From: Pseudomonas bubulae
GTDB taxonomy: Bacteria > Pseudomonadota > Gammaproteobacteria > Pseudomonadales > Pseudomonadaceae
Direction: 5' to 3'
Assembly (NCBI RefSeq): GCF_900618535.1
Contig: NZ_UYJA01000002.1
Location: 558,001-622,000, forward strand
DNA length: 64,000 nucleotides
Part shown: piece after piece, positions 55,595 through 64,000 of the stretch
Layout: each line of letters opens with the position of its first letter
How positions within the stretch are numbered: position 1 is the first letter of the stretch
Translations under genes and position numbers: made by a program
Notes under the pieces: model-generated
What the model was told of the DNA's origin: nothing
The model's input: only the letters and a program-made list of their open reading frames with translations
Databases searched by the model: none

Positions 55595-56287
55595 ATGAGC
55601 ATCATAAGAACAGCAGTACCTCTGGTTGTTCTCACCGGCGTATTAACGGGCTGTGCCGGGTTGCAAAAAACTGACTGGCCCACCTGTGCTGCAGTCGGCG
55701 GTGTGGGCGGGGCGGCCTTGGGTGCAATAAAAAGCTCGGCCTGGGCGGGGGGTGGTGCCGTATTCGGTGCGGGCATGGCCGCGGCTTACTGTTGGGTACA
55801 CGGTGACGGCGATGCGGATGGCGACGGTGTTCCGGACAGTCGCGACAAGTGCCCTGATACGCCCCAAGGCGTGAAAGTCGATGCTGCGGGCTGCCCGATT
55901 GTGGCCGTGGTGGTGGTTGAAGAAGTGGTGGTCGTCAAGCAAGAGGCTATTGTAGTACGTGATGTGAATTTCGAATTCAACTCTGCCCGGTTGACTGCGG
56001 CGGACAAGGAAAAGCTCAATATCATAGCCGCGCGCCTGAAAAAAGACGCCGCCAACGCCCAGTTGAAGGTCACAGGGTATACCGACAGTGTGGGCAATGA
56101 GGCCTACAACCTGAAACTGTCCAAGGCACGGGCGCAGTCGGTGGTTGAGTACTTGATCGACAGCGGTGTACCGCGCAGCCAGTTTGTTTCCGTGGAGGGA
56201 GCCGGTGAGTCGAACCCTGTGGCCAGCAATCAGACCCCTGAGGGCCGCGCCCAAAACAGACGTACCGAGATTCTGATCATTCGTTAA
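55595..56287 (+). CDS. OmpA-family lipoprotein with Asp-rich calcium-binding-like repeat
   Basis: This 230-residue envelope protein has a lipoprotein signal (VLTGVLTGCAG, Cys at about residue 20) and a glycine-rich membrane-like stretch (VGGVGGAALGAIKSS). A thrombospondin-type repeat (DGDADGDGVPDSRDKCPDTP) follows, then a C-terminal OmpA peptidoglycan-binding domain (VTGYTDSVGNEAYNLKLSKARA). The ATG at 55595 lies about 7 bases behind AGGAGA. It should link outer membrane and cell wall. Between the repeat and the OmpA domain is a curious valine-rich run (VAVVVVEEVVVVKQ). Confidence 0.9.
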   Translation: MSIIRTAVPLVVLTGVLTGCAGLQKTDWPTCAAVGGVGGAALGAIKSSAWAGGGAVFGAGMAAAYCWVHGDGDADGDGVPDSRDKCPDTPQGVKVDAAGCPIVAVVVVEEVVVVKQEAIVVRDVNFEFNSARLTAADKEKLNIIAARLKKDAANAQLKVTGYTDSVGNEAYNLKLSKARAQSVVEYLIDSGVPRSQFVSVEGAGESNPVASNQTPEGRAQNRRTEILIIR

Positions 56288-56413
56288 CCCTTGGTATCGC
56301 CGCGGTTTTGCCCGGGCCAGTCGAAGTTGCGGCGAATCTTTTTATGACGGTCTATGGCGTCCTGCTTGTACAAGCCGTTAATGTGCGACAAAGAACATGC
56401 TAAAGGCGGATGT

Positions 56414-56692
56414 ATGAGGGTGCTTTGGGGGCTGGGTAAAGCATTGACACTGATAGTTTGGGCCTTGGTGCTGAGTAATCTGTACCAGCCCTTGGTCTAC
56501 CCGTTCGATGTGCTGATCAACCTTGTTGGCAGCCTGTTGGTGCTGACCCATGTGCTTGAGGTGCTCTTGTTCAAAGGTCGCCTGCAAGGCCGCCGCCATC
56601 CCTGGCGTGATCGCCTGTTGATTCTTGTGTTTGGAGTTTTTCACGCACATACCCTTCCTGCCTCCCGCGAACGAGATGCCAGCCATGCGTAA
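56414..56692 (+). CDS. DUF1145-family membrane protein
   Basis: This 92-residue protein has two membrane helices (LGKALTLIVWALVLSNLY and INLVGSLLVLTHVLEVLLF) and a basic loop with HPWRDRLLILVFGVFH. This is the DUF1145 pattern found in Pseudomonas. Its function is unknown. The ATG at 56414 has AAAGGCGGA upstream. The frame also opens at 56354. Its 3' end overlaps the next gene by 8 bp, so they are co-translated. Confidence 0.8.
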   Translation: MRVLWGLGKALTLIVWALVLSNLYQPLVYPFDVLINLVGSLLVLTHVLEVLLFKGRLQGRRHPWRDRLLILVFGVFHAHTLPASRERDASHA

Positions 56693-57443
56693 GTTATGTT
56701 TGTTGGCTGCCTTGTGCAGCCCTTTTGCTCAGGCCGAGGTCGTCTCGGTCGAGGCCAACTCGATGATGCGCCTGCCCGCTAACGTCAGTGTATTGCGCCT
56801 GGAAAAGCTCGATGTTGCTGACTACGGGACGTTATTGATTCCAGCGGGGATCACCCAGGTCTATATCGACCAACTGCAGCTGGGTCGTGAAGCACGCATC
56901 ACTATCGTTCCTGCCGAGCACGGCATCGCGCTGCGGGTGGCGCGTGCCGAACTGGGCGAGGGCAGCCAGATCAATGCCCGTGGCGCCACCGGTACCTTTG
57001 AAAAGCCTGCGCGGCCAGCCCGGGACCTGAGCCTGCGAATTGAGTCACTGCAAGCGCCGCAACTGTCCATTGATGCCCGTGGCGGTACGGGAGCGCCGGG
57101 TTTTGCCGGGCTTGATGGCGGTAATGGCGAAGAGCCAGGCTGTACTTGGGGCGCGGCGGGCTCCGGAGCCAATGGCGACAATGGAGGTAACGGGCAACCG
57201 GGTGCGGCCGGCGGGCAGGTGCGGGTTGAGCTGCCGCGTGACTACCCGGCCGAGCAGGTCCGTGTGCGGGTTGACGGCGGTACGGGCGGCAAGCCCGGCG
57301 AGGCCGGACGGGCTGGCGCAGGCGGCAAAGCCAAGGGCTGTGTGGTGTATCGCACCGATGGCGGCAAGTCCGGCAAGCCGGGCCTGGCCGGGCAGCCGGG
57401 GGAAGCGGGTACGGCAGGTGCTGTGACTATCCAGCGGTTGTAA
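56685..57443 (+). CDS. Exported Gly-rich protein with collagen-like repeats
   Basis: This 252-residue protein has a signal peptide (residues 1-17, ending in AQA). A beta-rich domain covers residues about 20-120 (LRLEKLDVADYGTLLIPAGI). From about residue 130, glycine-rich segments with G-x-y spacing follow (GGTGAPGFAGLDGGNG, GANGDNGGNGQPGAAGG, GGTGGKPGEAGRAGAGG, GKSGKPGLAGQPGEAG). Two cysteine pairs flank these repeats. No enzyme motif is seen. It may be a surface or adhesive protein. It overlaps the DUF1145 gene and is likely in one operon with it. Confidence 0.75.
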   Translation: MRKLCLLAALCSPFAQAEVVSVEANSMMRLPANVSVLRLEKLDVADYGTLLIPAGITQVYIDQLQLGREARITIVPAEHGIALRVARAELGEGSQINARGATGTFEKPARPARDLSLRIESLQAPQLSIDARGGTGAPGFAGLDGGNGEEPGCTWGAAGSGANGDNGGNGQPGAAGGQVRVELPRDYPAEQVRVRVDGGTGGKPGEAGRAGAGGKAKGCVVYRTDGGKSGKPGLAGQPGEAGTAGAVTIQRL

Positions 57444-58186
57444 CCTGTGCACGGCACGCAATATCCGCTGAGGCGCTAAGCGCAGATTGCGCAACACATT
57501 CACTCCGAACAGGCCGGCCGGTCGGCCGCCTCGGGGGCGCTGTGCTTTTGATCTGCCTGCCCTCCCGGGAGGGCGAGTGGAGGTTCTGTGGAGTGGGTCG
57601 ACCGGCATGGATGCCGGGAGAGCCGCGATGGGCCATGGATGGCCCGTGGGGCGTGCCCACGGAACAGGACCGGAGCGAGTGAACCTGAGCGCAGCGAAGG
57701 CCGTACGATGGGGCGCAAGCGCTTTGGTTACTTTGCCGCTTTTGCAAAGTGACTCGCTGTAAGAGCGAAACCAATATTTCAGTTAGACGCAAATGCCGGA
57801 TATGTAACCGGTGGATCAGTTGATTTGCGGCACAGCTACGTATAAATAAACGACGTGCCTGTCACCAATCAGGCGCGTGCTGCTTCAGTGCGTTACCAGC
57901 GTGTCCAGCAACTTGTCGACATAACCCTTGGCCAGCTTTGCAGCGATGGGCCGAGACTATTCCCCGATTTTAAGCGGCGCAAGCGAACGGGATTTTTTAG
58001 CAAGTTTCACGGAAACGAAAGCGAAACGTCGTACGAAACGCCTGATATTAAAGGCCAAATGCCTTGCTGTCGTCGTCGCAAACACTGCAAACACGAACCC
58101 TCTGATACCCCGTAATTAAATGGTTTTACGACTGCTGCGCAGCCGGACGCCGCCTCGTTCCTTCGGCAGCTACACCCATCCGGCTT
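57444..58186. other. Gene-free region with dispersed repeat
   Basis: About 740 bases lie between the Gly-rich gene and the CopD-like gene. The middle (57580-57790) looks like a dispersed Pseudomonas repeat. 57840-58130 contains only short overlapping frames without known homologues. No promoter or terminator is clear. Confidence 0.45.
57580..57790. repeat. Dispersed Pseudomonas noncoding repeat (R-type)
   Basis: A stretch of about 200 bases of high GC (GGCATGGATGCCGGGAGAGC, then GGGCCATGGATGGCCCGTGG and GTGCCCACGGAACAGGACCG, ending near CTTTTGCAAAGTGACTCGCT). I recall such sequences as multi-copy in P. fluorescens-group genomes, where they give rise to spurious small ORFs. Several short dyads make a structured RNA possible. 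That it is multi-copy here is recalled, not shown by one window. Confidence 0.6.
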
Positions 58187-58651
58187 TTAAAAAGTCGGCC
58201 GAGCCGCCGCAATTGCCACCAACACCAGCCCCACAATCAGATTGCACCCCACCAACCGGCGAATTTTCCCAATTGCCGCTGCCCCGTCAGCCCAAGCCTG
58301 GGCTTCGACGGCCTTGCGCAACTCAGGCAACTGCAGCGATTGAATGCGGATAAACAACGCCACCATCACGATGTACAAGCCCATCATGATCTGCACATAG
58401 CGCGGCGCCGTTTCAAAACCGTTGAAGCGCATTTGCAGAAGACCTACACCGCTTATCGGCAAAATCACCACTGCGATCCACACCCATACAAAAAAACGTT
58501 GGAACACTTCTACCCACAGCTTTAACCGTACCGGGCCTTCAAGGGCCGTGACAGCCGCCGGGCGCAGGATCATCCAGGCGAAAAACATGCCGCCCACCCA
58601 GATCAGGGCGGCCAGTACATGCAGGCTGTAGGCGAGGGCAAAGGCGGTCAT
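58187..58651 (-). CDS. CopD-family membrane protein
   Basis: This 154-residue protein has four or five membrane helices. LHVLAALIWVGGMFFAWMIL near the N-terminus and PISGVGLLQMRFNGFETAPRYVQIMMGLYI fit the CopD domain, in which histidines and methionines in the first helix pair carry copper. Only His11 and a few methionines are visible, so copper transport is uncertain. It is divergent from dinG. Confidence 0.78.
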   Translation of the reverse strand: MTAFALAYSLHVLAALIWVGGMFFAWMILRPAAVTALEGPVRLKLWVEVFQRFFVWVWIAVVILPISGVGLLQMRFNGFETAPRYVQIMMGLYIVMVALFIRIQSLQLPELRKAVEAQAWADGAAAIGKIRRLVGCNLIVGLVLVAIAAARPTF

Positions 58652-58749
58652 TGGGGTACTCCGTTCGGCGCGGGATGAATTAGCGGGGTATGATAGCGGT
58701 CATTCGAACCACTGAAAATTTATCCAGCGTTTCTTGCGCCCGAAGAACC

Positions 58750-60894
58750 ATGATTAGTACCGAACTCAAAACTCAGATCCAGGGCGCTTACTCGCGTTTT
58801 CTCGAATCCAAGAGCCTCAAGCCGCGTTACGGTCAGCGTCTGATGATCGCTGAAGTGGCCAAGGTGCTGGGCGATATCGACACCGACGAAGAAAACCACC
58901 GCAGTGGCGACCCGGCTGTGGTCGCCGTAGAAGCGGGCACCGGTACCGGCAAAACCGTGGCTTACTGCCTGGCTGCCATTCCTGTGGCCAAGGCCGCGGG
59001 CAAGCGCCTGGTGGTTGCCACGGCAACGGTCGCCCTGCAGGAGCAGATCGTCTACAAGGACCTCCCGGACCTGATGCGCAACAGCGGGCTGAACTTCAGC
59101 TTTGCCCTGGCCAAGGGCCGTGGCCGCTATATGTGCCTGTCCAAGCTCGACATGCTGCTGCAAGAGGGCCACGCGCAAACCGCGACGGCGCAGCTGTTCG
59201 AGGAAGAAGGCTTCAAGATCGAAGTCGATGAGGCCAGCCAGAAGCTGTTCACCAGCATGATCGAAAAGCTGGCCGGCAATAAGTGGGACGGCGACCGCGA
59301 CAGCTGGCCCCAGGCCCTTGAAGACCAGGACTGGGCGCGCCTGACCACCGATCACAGCCAGTGCACCAACCGTCATTGCCCCAACTTCGGCCAGTGCGCT
59401 TTCTACAAGGCCCGGGAAGGCATGAGCAAGGTGGACGTGATCGTCACCAACCACGACATGGTGCTCGCCGACCTCGCGTTGGGGGGTGGCGCGGTATTGC
59501 CTGATCCCCGTGACACGGTCTATGTGTTTGACGAAGGCCATCACCTGCCGGACAAGGCCATTGGCCATTTTGCCCACTACACCCGTTTGCGCTCCACCGC
59601 CGACTGGCTGGAGCAAACCGCCAAGAACCTTACCAAACTGTTGGCCCAACACCCGTTGCCCGGCGACCTGGGGCGTTTGCTGGAGCAAGTGCCGGAGCTG
59701 GCCAAAGAAATCAAGGCCCAGCAACAGTTCATGTTCACTGCCTGCGAGCAGATCGCCGACTTTAAAGTCGGCGAAGAGCCCGAGGGTCGCGAGCGTCCGC
59801 GCCATCGCTTTATTGGCGGCCTGATTCCCGATCACATGCGTGAAATGGGCATCGAGTTGAAAAAAGGATTCTCGCGTCTGACCGACCTGTTCACTCGTCT
59901 GACCGAGATTCTCAAGGACGGTATGGATGGCGAGGTCAATATCGGCATCACCAGCAACCAGGCCGAGGAATGGTACCCGCTGTTTGGCAGCCTGCTGTCC
60001 CGGGCCCAGGGCAACTGGGAGCTGTGGACCGCCTTTACTGTCGAAGACCCTGAAGACAACCCGCCCATGGCGCGCTGGCTGACCCTGGCGGAAAGCGGTT
60101 CGCTGTTTGATATCGAGGTCAACGCCAGCCCCATCCTGGCCGCCGAGATGCTGCGTCGCAACCTGTGGAACGTGGCCTATGGGGTACTCGTGACCTCCGC
60201 CACCCTGACAGCACTGGGCACCTTCGACCGTTTCCGCATGCGTGCCGGCCTGCCCAAAACAGCCGTGACGGCGGTGGTGCCCAGCCCTTTCCATCATGCT
60301 GATGCCGGTGTGTTGCGAGTGCCTGACCTCAAAGCGGACCCCCGTGACGCTACGGCTCATACGGCGGCGATCATTCGTGACTTGCCCGCGCTGGTCGAAG
60401 GCTCGCGGGGCACGCTGGTGCTGTTTTCATCACGCAAGCAGATGCAGGACGTATTCGACGGCCTGGAGCGCGACTGGCGCAAGCAAGTGTTTATCCAGGG
60501 TAACCTGTCCAAACAGGAAACCCTCAACAAGCACAAGGCGCGGGTCGATGGCGGGGACTCCAGTGTGTTGTTTGGCCTGGCCAGTTTTGCCGAAGGCGTG
60601 GATTTGCCTGGTGCCTACTGCGAGCACGTGGTGATCGCCAAAATACCGTTTTCGGTTCCCGATGATCCGGTCGAAGCGGCCCTGGCCGAGTGGATCGAGG
60701 CCCGGGGTGGCAACCCCTTCATGGAGATATCCGTGCCTGATGCCTCGCTCAAGCTGGTTCAGGCTTGCGGGCGTTTGCTGCGTACCGAACAGGATCGCGG
60801 CACCATCACCTTGCTGGACCGGCGCCTGGTCACCCAGCGCTATGGCAAGGCGATTCTGAATGCACTGCCGCCGTTCAGGCGCGAAATTTCTTAA
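58750..60894 (+). CDS. dinG: ATP-dependent DNA helicase DinG
   Basis: This 714-residue XPD-like helicase belongs to the damage response. Walker A is EAGTGTGKT (about residues 61-69). The iron-sulfur cysteines lie in QCTNRHCPNFGQC and GRYMCLS, and the DEGH Walker B is VFDEGHHLPD. The C-terminal helicase domain includes LVLFSSRKQMQDVFDGL and GLASFAEGVDLPG. DinG unwinds DNA-RNA hybrids and resolves R-loops. The ATG at 58750 is used. The upstream extension to 58690 lies in the promoter region. No LexA box was seen upstream. Confidence 0.95.
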   Translation: MISTELKTQIQGAYSRFLESKSLKPRYGQRLMIAEVAKVLGDIDTDEENHRSGDPAVVAVEAGTGTGKTVAYCLAAIPVAKAAGKRLVVATATVALQEQIVYKDLPDLMRNSGLNFSFALAKGRGRYMCLSKLDMLLQEGHAQTATAQLFEEEGFKIEVDEASQKLFTSMIEKLAGNKWDGDRDSWPQALEDQDWARLTTDHSQCTNRHCPNFGQCAFYKAREGMSKVDVIVTNHDMVLADLALGGGAVLPDPRDTVYVFDEGHHLPDKAIGHFAHYTRLRSTADWLEQTAKNLTKLLAQHPLPGDLGRLLEQVPELAKEIKAQQQFMFTACEQIADFKVGEEPEGRERPRHRFIGGLIPDHMREMGIELKKGFSRLTDLFTRLTEILKDGMDGEVNIGITSNQAEEWYPLFGSLLSRAQGNWELWTAFTVEDPEDNPPMARWLTLAESGSLFDIEVNASPILAAEMLRRNLWNVAYGVLVTSATLTALGTFDRFRMRAGLPKTAVTAVVPSPFHHADAGVLRVPDLKADPRDATAHTAAIIRDLPALVEGSRGTLVLFSSRKQMQDVFDGLERDWRKQVFIQGNLSKQETLNKHKARVDGGDSSVLFGLASFAEGVDLPGAYCEHVVIAKIPFSVPDDPVEAALAEWIEARGGNPFMEISVPDASLKLVQACGRLLRTEQDRGTITLLDRRLVTQRYGKAILNALPPFRREIS

Positions 60895-60989
60895 GCGCGG
60901 GTCGGCGTTATCGTCGACTTTGCTGTCTATGCTTTGACTTTCACCACCTCACAGGCCGATTTTCGGCCGTTTGGGAGAACCAGATCCAT

Positions 60990-63341
60990 ATGATTCGCCG
61001 TTCGCTGTCTGCTGTTTTTGCGTTGCTGGTCACGACTCCGCTGTTGGCGGCGCCTGCTGGCCAACAAACCCTGTTCAATTTCGTTCGCCCTGCCGATGTG
61101 GTGCAAGTGGCGACTACGGATGCGATCTTGCCGCAATACAATGCGGAGCAAACAGCCGAAGGCGAAGTGCTGCGCCGCGTCACCTTCAACCCGGCCGTCG
61201 CGCCCAGCCTGCGTTTGACTCCGCAAACCGGGGTATGGGACTGGTCGCAGTCGGGGATGATGACCCTGCGCATCCAGAACGCCATGAACTGGGCACTTAC
61301 GCTGGACGTGACCGTGCAAAGCAGCAACGGCAAAACCCTGACCAGCCGTGTCGACCTGCCTGCCGGCCCGGCGCAAACCCTGTTGTTGCCGCTAAAAGCC
61401 AATTCTCCACACAGCCAGGGCATGCGCGCCGGCCCACCGATGCCGATGACGCTGGATGGCCAGCGCATTCTGCTGGCCAGTAGCCAGGGTGAAATCGATC
61501 TGAGCCAGGTGGTGTCGGTAAGTCTGTCGATTGCGCAACCGAACGTCGCGCAGAGCATTCTGCTGGAGCGCTTCGGCGTGCAGGACGGCACAGGCGTAAT
61601 CAAGGCCGTGTACGGCGCGATCGTCGACGGCTACGGCCAGTCGACCCGCGCCAAATGGCCGGAGCGTGTTGCCAATGACGAACAGCTCAAGGCCGCCGCC
61701 GCAAAAGAACAGCAGCAACTCAAAGGCTGGCTGGCCGGGCGTGCCGATCAGGACAAGTACGGCGGCTGGCTGAAGGGCGCGGGGTTTGAGGCGACCGGGT
61801 TTTTCCGCACAGAAAAGCGCAATGGCCGCTGGAACCTGATCACCCCTGAAGGTCACCCGTTTTACTCGCTGGGCCTAAATGCCGTAACGGCCAACGACAG
61901 CCAGACCTATGTTGCCGGCCGTGAGTGGATGTTTACCGATTTGCCCCATGATGGCACTCCTCTGGCCAGTTTTTACGGCAAGGCGAACAACAATAGCGGC
62001 AACGCCTCGACCCAGGGCAGGGGCTTTGACGCCGGGCGCTGGTACAACTTTTATGCCGCCAACCTGCAGCGTATCTACGGTGAACCTTGCGTAACGGCTA
62101 AAACTGAACCGGATAGCGCACCGGTGAGCCCTTGTGCACCTCCAGCCTTCGATGCCAAGCGTTGGCAGGCCCGCACCCTGGATCGCCTGCAAGCCTGGGG
62201 CTTCAACACCATCGGCAACTGGAGCGACCCCGAACTGGGCCTCAACGATCGCGTGCCCTACACCCTGCCGCTGTCGATTGTGGGGGACTACACCAGCATC
62301 AGTACCGGCACCGACTGGTGGGGCGGCATGCCCGACCCGTTTGACCCGCGCTTTGCCATGGCCACCGAGCGCGCCGTGGCCATTGCCGCTCGCGATCATC
62401 GCGATGATCCCTGGTTGATCGGTTACTTTGCCGACAACGAACTGGCCTGGGCCGGTCCGGGTAATGACCCGAAATCCCGTTATGCATTGGCCCTGGGCAC
62501 TTTGCGCATGACCACGGATGTACCCGCCAAGCGGGCCTTCCTCAAGCAGCTGCGTGACAAATACCGCAACCAGCAGGGTCTTTCCAAGGCCTGGGGTATT
62601 GAAATTCCGGCCTGGGAGCTGATGGAGGACCCGGGTTTTGAAGGGCCTTTGCCCAACGCCGAGCACCCGCAAATCGAGGCGGATTATCAGTATTTCCAGA
62701 AAGTCTTTGCTGACACCTACTTCAAGACCATTTCCGACTCGCTCAAATGGCATGCTCCAAACCACTTGCTGCTCGGCGGACGGTTTGCCGTCAGTACGCC
62801 AGAGGCCGTGGCGTCCTGTGCCAAATACTGCGATGTACTGAGCTTCAACTTCTACACCCTGCAACCGCAAGACGGCTATGACTTCGGCAAACTGCGCGAA
62901 CTGGACAAGCCGGTAATGATCACCGAGTTCAACTTCGGCTCCCGTGACCGTGGCCCGTTCTGGGGCGGCGTCACTGAAGTGGCCAACGAAGAAGCCCGTG
63001 GCCCGGCTTACAGCAAGTTCCTCAAACAGGCGGTGGCAGAACCGTCGATTGTTGGCGTGCACTGGTTCCAGTACCTGGACCAGCCGGTCACAGGCCGGTT
63101 GCTCGACGGCGAAAACGGCCACTTTGGCATGATCGGTATCACCGATTTGCCGTTTACCGGTTTTGTCGACAGCGTGCGCAAGGCCAATCTGCAGGCCCTT
63201 GGCCAGTTGGGCCAGGAGGCCGCCAAGGCCCAGGCCGAAGCCGAAAAAGCCGTCAAGGCGCCTGTGCATGCAACCGATGATGGCAGCGGCGGGCGCTCTG
63301 GCGCGGGGCATGCAGGTGGGCACTCGGGCAAGGGGCACTGA
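60990..63341 (+). CDS. Exported GH50/agarase-like glycoside hydrolase
   Basis: This 783-residue protein begins with a signal peptide (MIRRSLSAVFALLVTTPLLA). A beta-sandwich region (about residues 30-200) precedes a TIM barrel that starts near GHPFYSLGLNAVTAND. The clan GH-A acid/base is the glutamate of ADNELAW (about residue 484), with the expected Asn before it. The nucleophile is the glutamate of MITEFNFG (about 646). The pattern recalls GH50 beta-agarases. The last 45 residues are Ala/Glu/Lys-rich and end in a Gly/His-rich tail (HAGGHSGKGH). Agar need not be the substrate; it could be another galactan. It lies about 95 bp behind dinG. Confidence 0.78.
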   Translation: MIRRSLSAVFALLVTTPLLAAPAGQQTLFNFVRPADVVQVATTDAILPQYNAEQTAEGEVLRRVTFNPAVAPSLRLTPQTGVWDWSQSGMMTLRIQNAMNWALTLDVTVQSSNGKTLTSRVDLPAGPAQTLLLPLKANSPHSQGMRAGPPMPMTLDGQRILLASSQGEIDLSQVVSVSLSIAQPNVAQSILLERFGVQDGTGVIKAVYGAIVDGYGQSTRAKWPERVANDEQLKAAAAKEQQQLKGWLAGRADQDKYGGWLKGAGFEATGFFRTEKRNGRWNLITPEGHPFYSLGLNAVTANDSQTYVAGREWMFTDLPHDGTPLASFYGKANNNSGNASTQGRGFDAGRWYNFYAANLQRIYGEPCVTAKTEPDSAPVSPCAPPAFDAKRWQARTLDRLQAWGFNTIGNWSDPELGLNDRVPYTLPLSIVGDYTSISTGTDWWGGMPDPFDPRFAMATERAVAIAARDHRDDPWLIGYFADNELAWAGPGNDPKSRYALALGTLRMTTDVPAKRAFLKQLRDKYRNQQGLSKAWGIEIPAWELMEDPGFEGPLPNAEHPQIEADYQYFQKVFADTYFKTISDSLKWHAPNHLLLGGRFAVSTPEAVASCAKYCDVLSFNFYTLQPQDGYDFGKLRELDKPVMITEFNFGSRDRGPFWGGVTEVANEEARGPAYSKFLKQAVAEPSIVGVHWFQYLDQPVTGRLLDGENGHFGMIGITDLPFTGFVDSVRKANLQALGQLGQEAAKAQAEAEKAVKAPVHATDDGSGGRSGAGHAGGHSGKGH

Positions 63342-63454
63342 TTTTCCCTGCCCGATGGGCGGCGATGTATTTCGTCGCCCAGTAGGGGTTTCTTCCTTTT
63401 CAATTCCCACTTTAAAACTAAGGTCTTGCATTCCAACTGAATGGAGACTTCGAA

Positions 63455-64000
63455 ATGGAAGCGAAAGGGAAGTGTGCAAGTGGGTTCGAAGCCGTTCAGG
63501 AAGCCTTTGAGGCGATCTTCGATGATCCTCAGGAGCGAGGAGCCGGTGTTTGTGTGCAGGTGGGCGGCGAAACCGTTGTCGACTTATGGGCGGGTGTGGC
63601 GGATCTGGAGGGCGAGCAGCCCTGGAACCACGACACATTGGTCAACACCTATTGTTGTATCAAACCCTTCACCGCCATCGCGGCACTGATGCTGGTGGAA
63701 GAGGGCAAGCTCGAGCTGGATCAGACGGTTGCCCACTATTGGCCGGAGTTTTCCCAGGGCGGCAAGGAGCGCATCACCTTGCGCCAGGTGTTGTGCCATA
63801 CCTCAGGTATCCCGGCGCTGCGTTTGCCCAGCCGCACGCCCATTATGTACGACTGGGATGCAATGGCCGAAGTCGTCGCGGCAGAACCCTTGTGGTGGGA
63901 ACCGGGAACCAGTGTCGGTTATGGCGCCACCACCTATGGCTGGATCCTTGGCGAGCTGGTTCGACGGGCCGATGGTCGCGACCCCTGTACCTTTATCCAC
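63455..64000 (+). CDS. Beta-lactamase-fold hydrolase, partial, with CxxK motif
   Basis: The first 182 residues of a serine-hydrolase-type protein of the EstB/class C beta-lactamase fold run to the window end. The N-terminus (GFEAVQEAFEAIFDDPQERG) matches the family. Where the catalytic SxxK is expected, the sequence reads CCIK (residues 67-70, codons TGT TGT ATC AAA), so the nucleophile position is cysteine. Later segments (ITLRQVLCHTSGIPAL, WWEPGTSVGYGATTYGWILGELVRRADG) are normal. These hydrolases act on esters or amides. A Ser to Cys change could alter or abolish activity. The rest of the gene is outside the window. Confidence 0.82.
   Translation, partial: MEAKGKCASGFEAVQEAFEAIFDDPQERGAGVCVQVGGETVVDLWAGVADLEGEQPWNHDTLVNTYCCIKPFTAIAALMLVEEGKLELDQTVAHYWPEFSQGGKERITLRQVLCHTSGIPALRLPSRTPIMYDWDAMAEVVAAEPLWWEPGTSVGYGATTYGWILGELVRRADGRDPCTFIH

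Noticed and set aside
57855..58119. Two overlapping short frames (86 and 63 codons) before the CopD-like gene
   Set aside because: No ribosome-binding site or recognisable family, and they overlap each other in different frames.

Overview
The window is chromosomal DNA of a Pseudomonas, most likely of the P. fluorescens/P. fragi side of the genus. The evidence is the gene content and order: an aatJQMP/aauSR block, glpFKRD, a bfr/bfd/peroxiredoxin/rnt/pyrC/motY/argG run and a quiP/GST/ychJ/ompA/dinG run. From memory, the last two follow the order of P. aeruginosa PAO1 around PA3525-PA3538 and PA1032-PA1045. Typical Pseudomonas REP palindromes (GGGAGCGGGCTTGCTCGCGA type) lie between genes. I see no rRNA, tRNA, CRISPR array, prophage or insertion sequence. 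Two genes run off the ends: an FMN-dependent glutamate-synthase-like protein at the left and a beta-lactamase-fold hydrolase at the right. Layout, left to right. 1-4409: the partial FMN protein, Nudix, LysE and GNAT genes, and metR. 4517-6829: metE, divergent from its regulator metR. 6872-14111: a tightly overlapped six-gene minus-strand operon (HAD phosphatase, class III aminotransferase, alpha/beta hydrolase, FemAB-like GNAT, sensor kinase, sigma-54 response regulator). It has a good -24/-12 promoter in front and a palindrome about 97 bp further upstream. This is my best candidate for an undescribed system: a self-regulated biosynthetic operon whose product I cannot name. 14334-16883: a MipA-like outer membrane protein, then an operon of a divergent ureohydrolase and two ArnE/F-like small transporters. 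17063-24076: glpM, the AauR/AauS two-component system and the acidic amino acid ABC transporter aatJQMP, with a sigma-54 promoter and TTCGG-N4-CCGAA sites upstream of aatJ. 24407-29558: glycerol catabolism, glpF-glpK-glpR-glpD, with candidate GlpR sites. 29929-39357: ybaK, an orphan ABC ATPase overlapping argF, grxD, bfr, bfd with a Fur-like box, a 2-Cys peroxiredoxin, rnt-pyrC, motY and argG; amino acid and pyrimidine synthesis, iron storage and release, and redox defence sit together here. 39405-41200: a low-GC island with strong G/T bias on the + strand, an unknown membrane protein, about 1 kb without genes, and then an orphan BvgA/NarL-type regulator. 41910-48747: nth with a solitary RsxB-like ferredoxin protein, metG, apbC, a cold-shock gene and dcd. 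48841-57443: a small Pro-rich protein, an aspartoacylase-family protein, the acyl-homoserine-lactone acylase quiP, a GST, SEC-C/YchJ metal-binding proteins, OmpA and a collagen-like Gly-rich exported protein. 57444-58186 carries a dispersed noncoding repeat. 58187-64000: a CopD-like protein, dinG, an exported GH50/agarase-like glycosidase, and the partial hydrolase whose SxxK motif reads CxxK.
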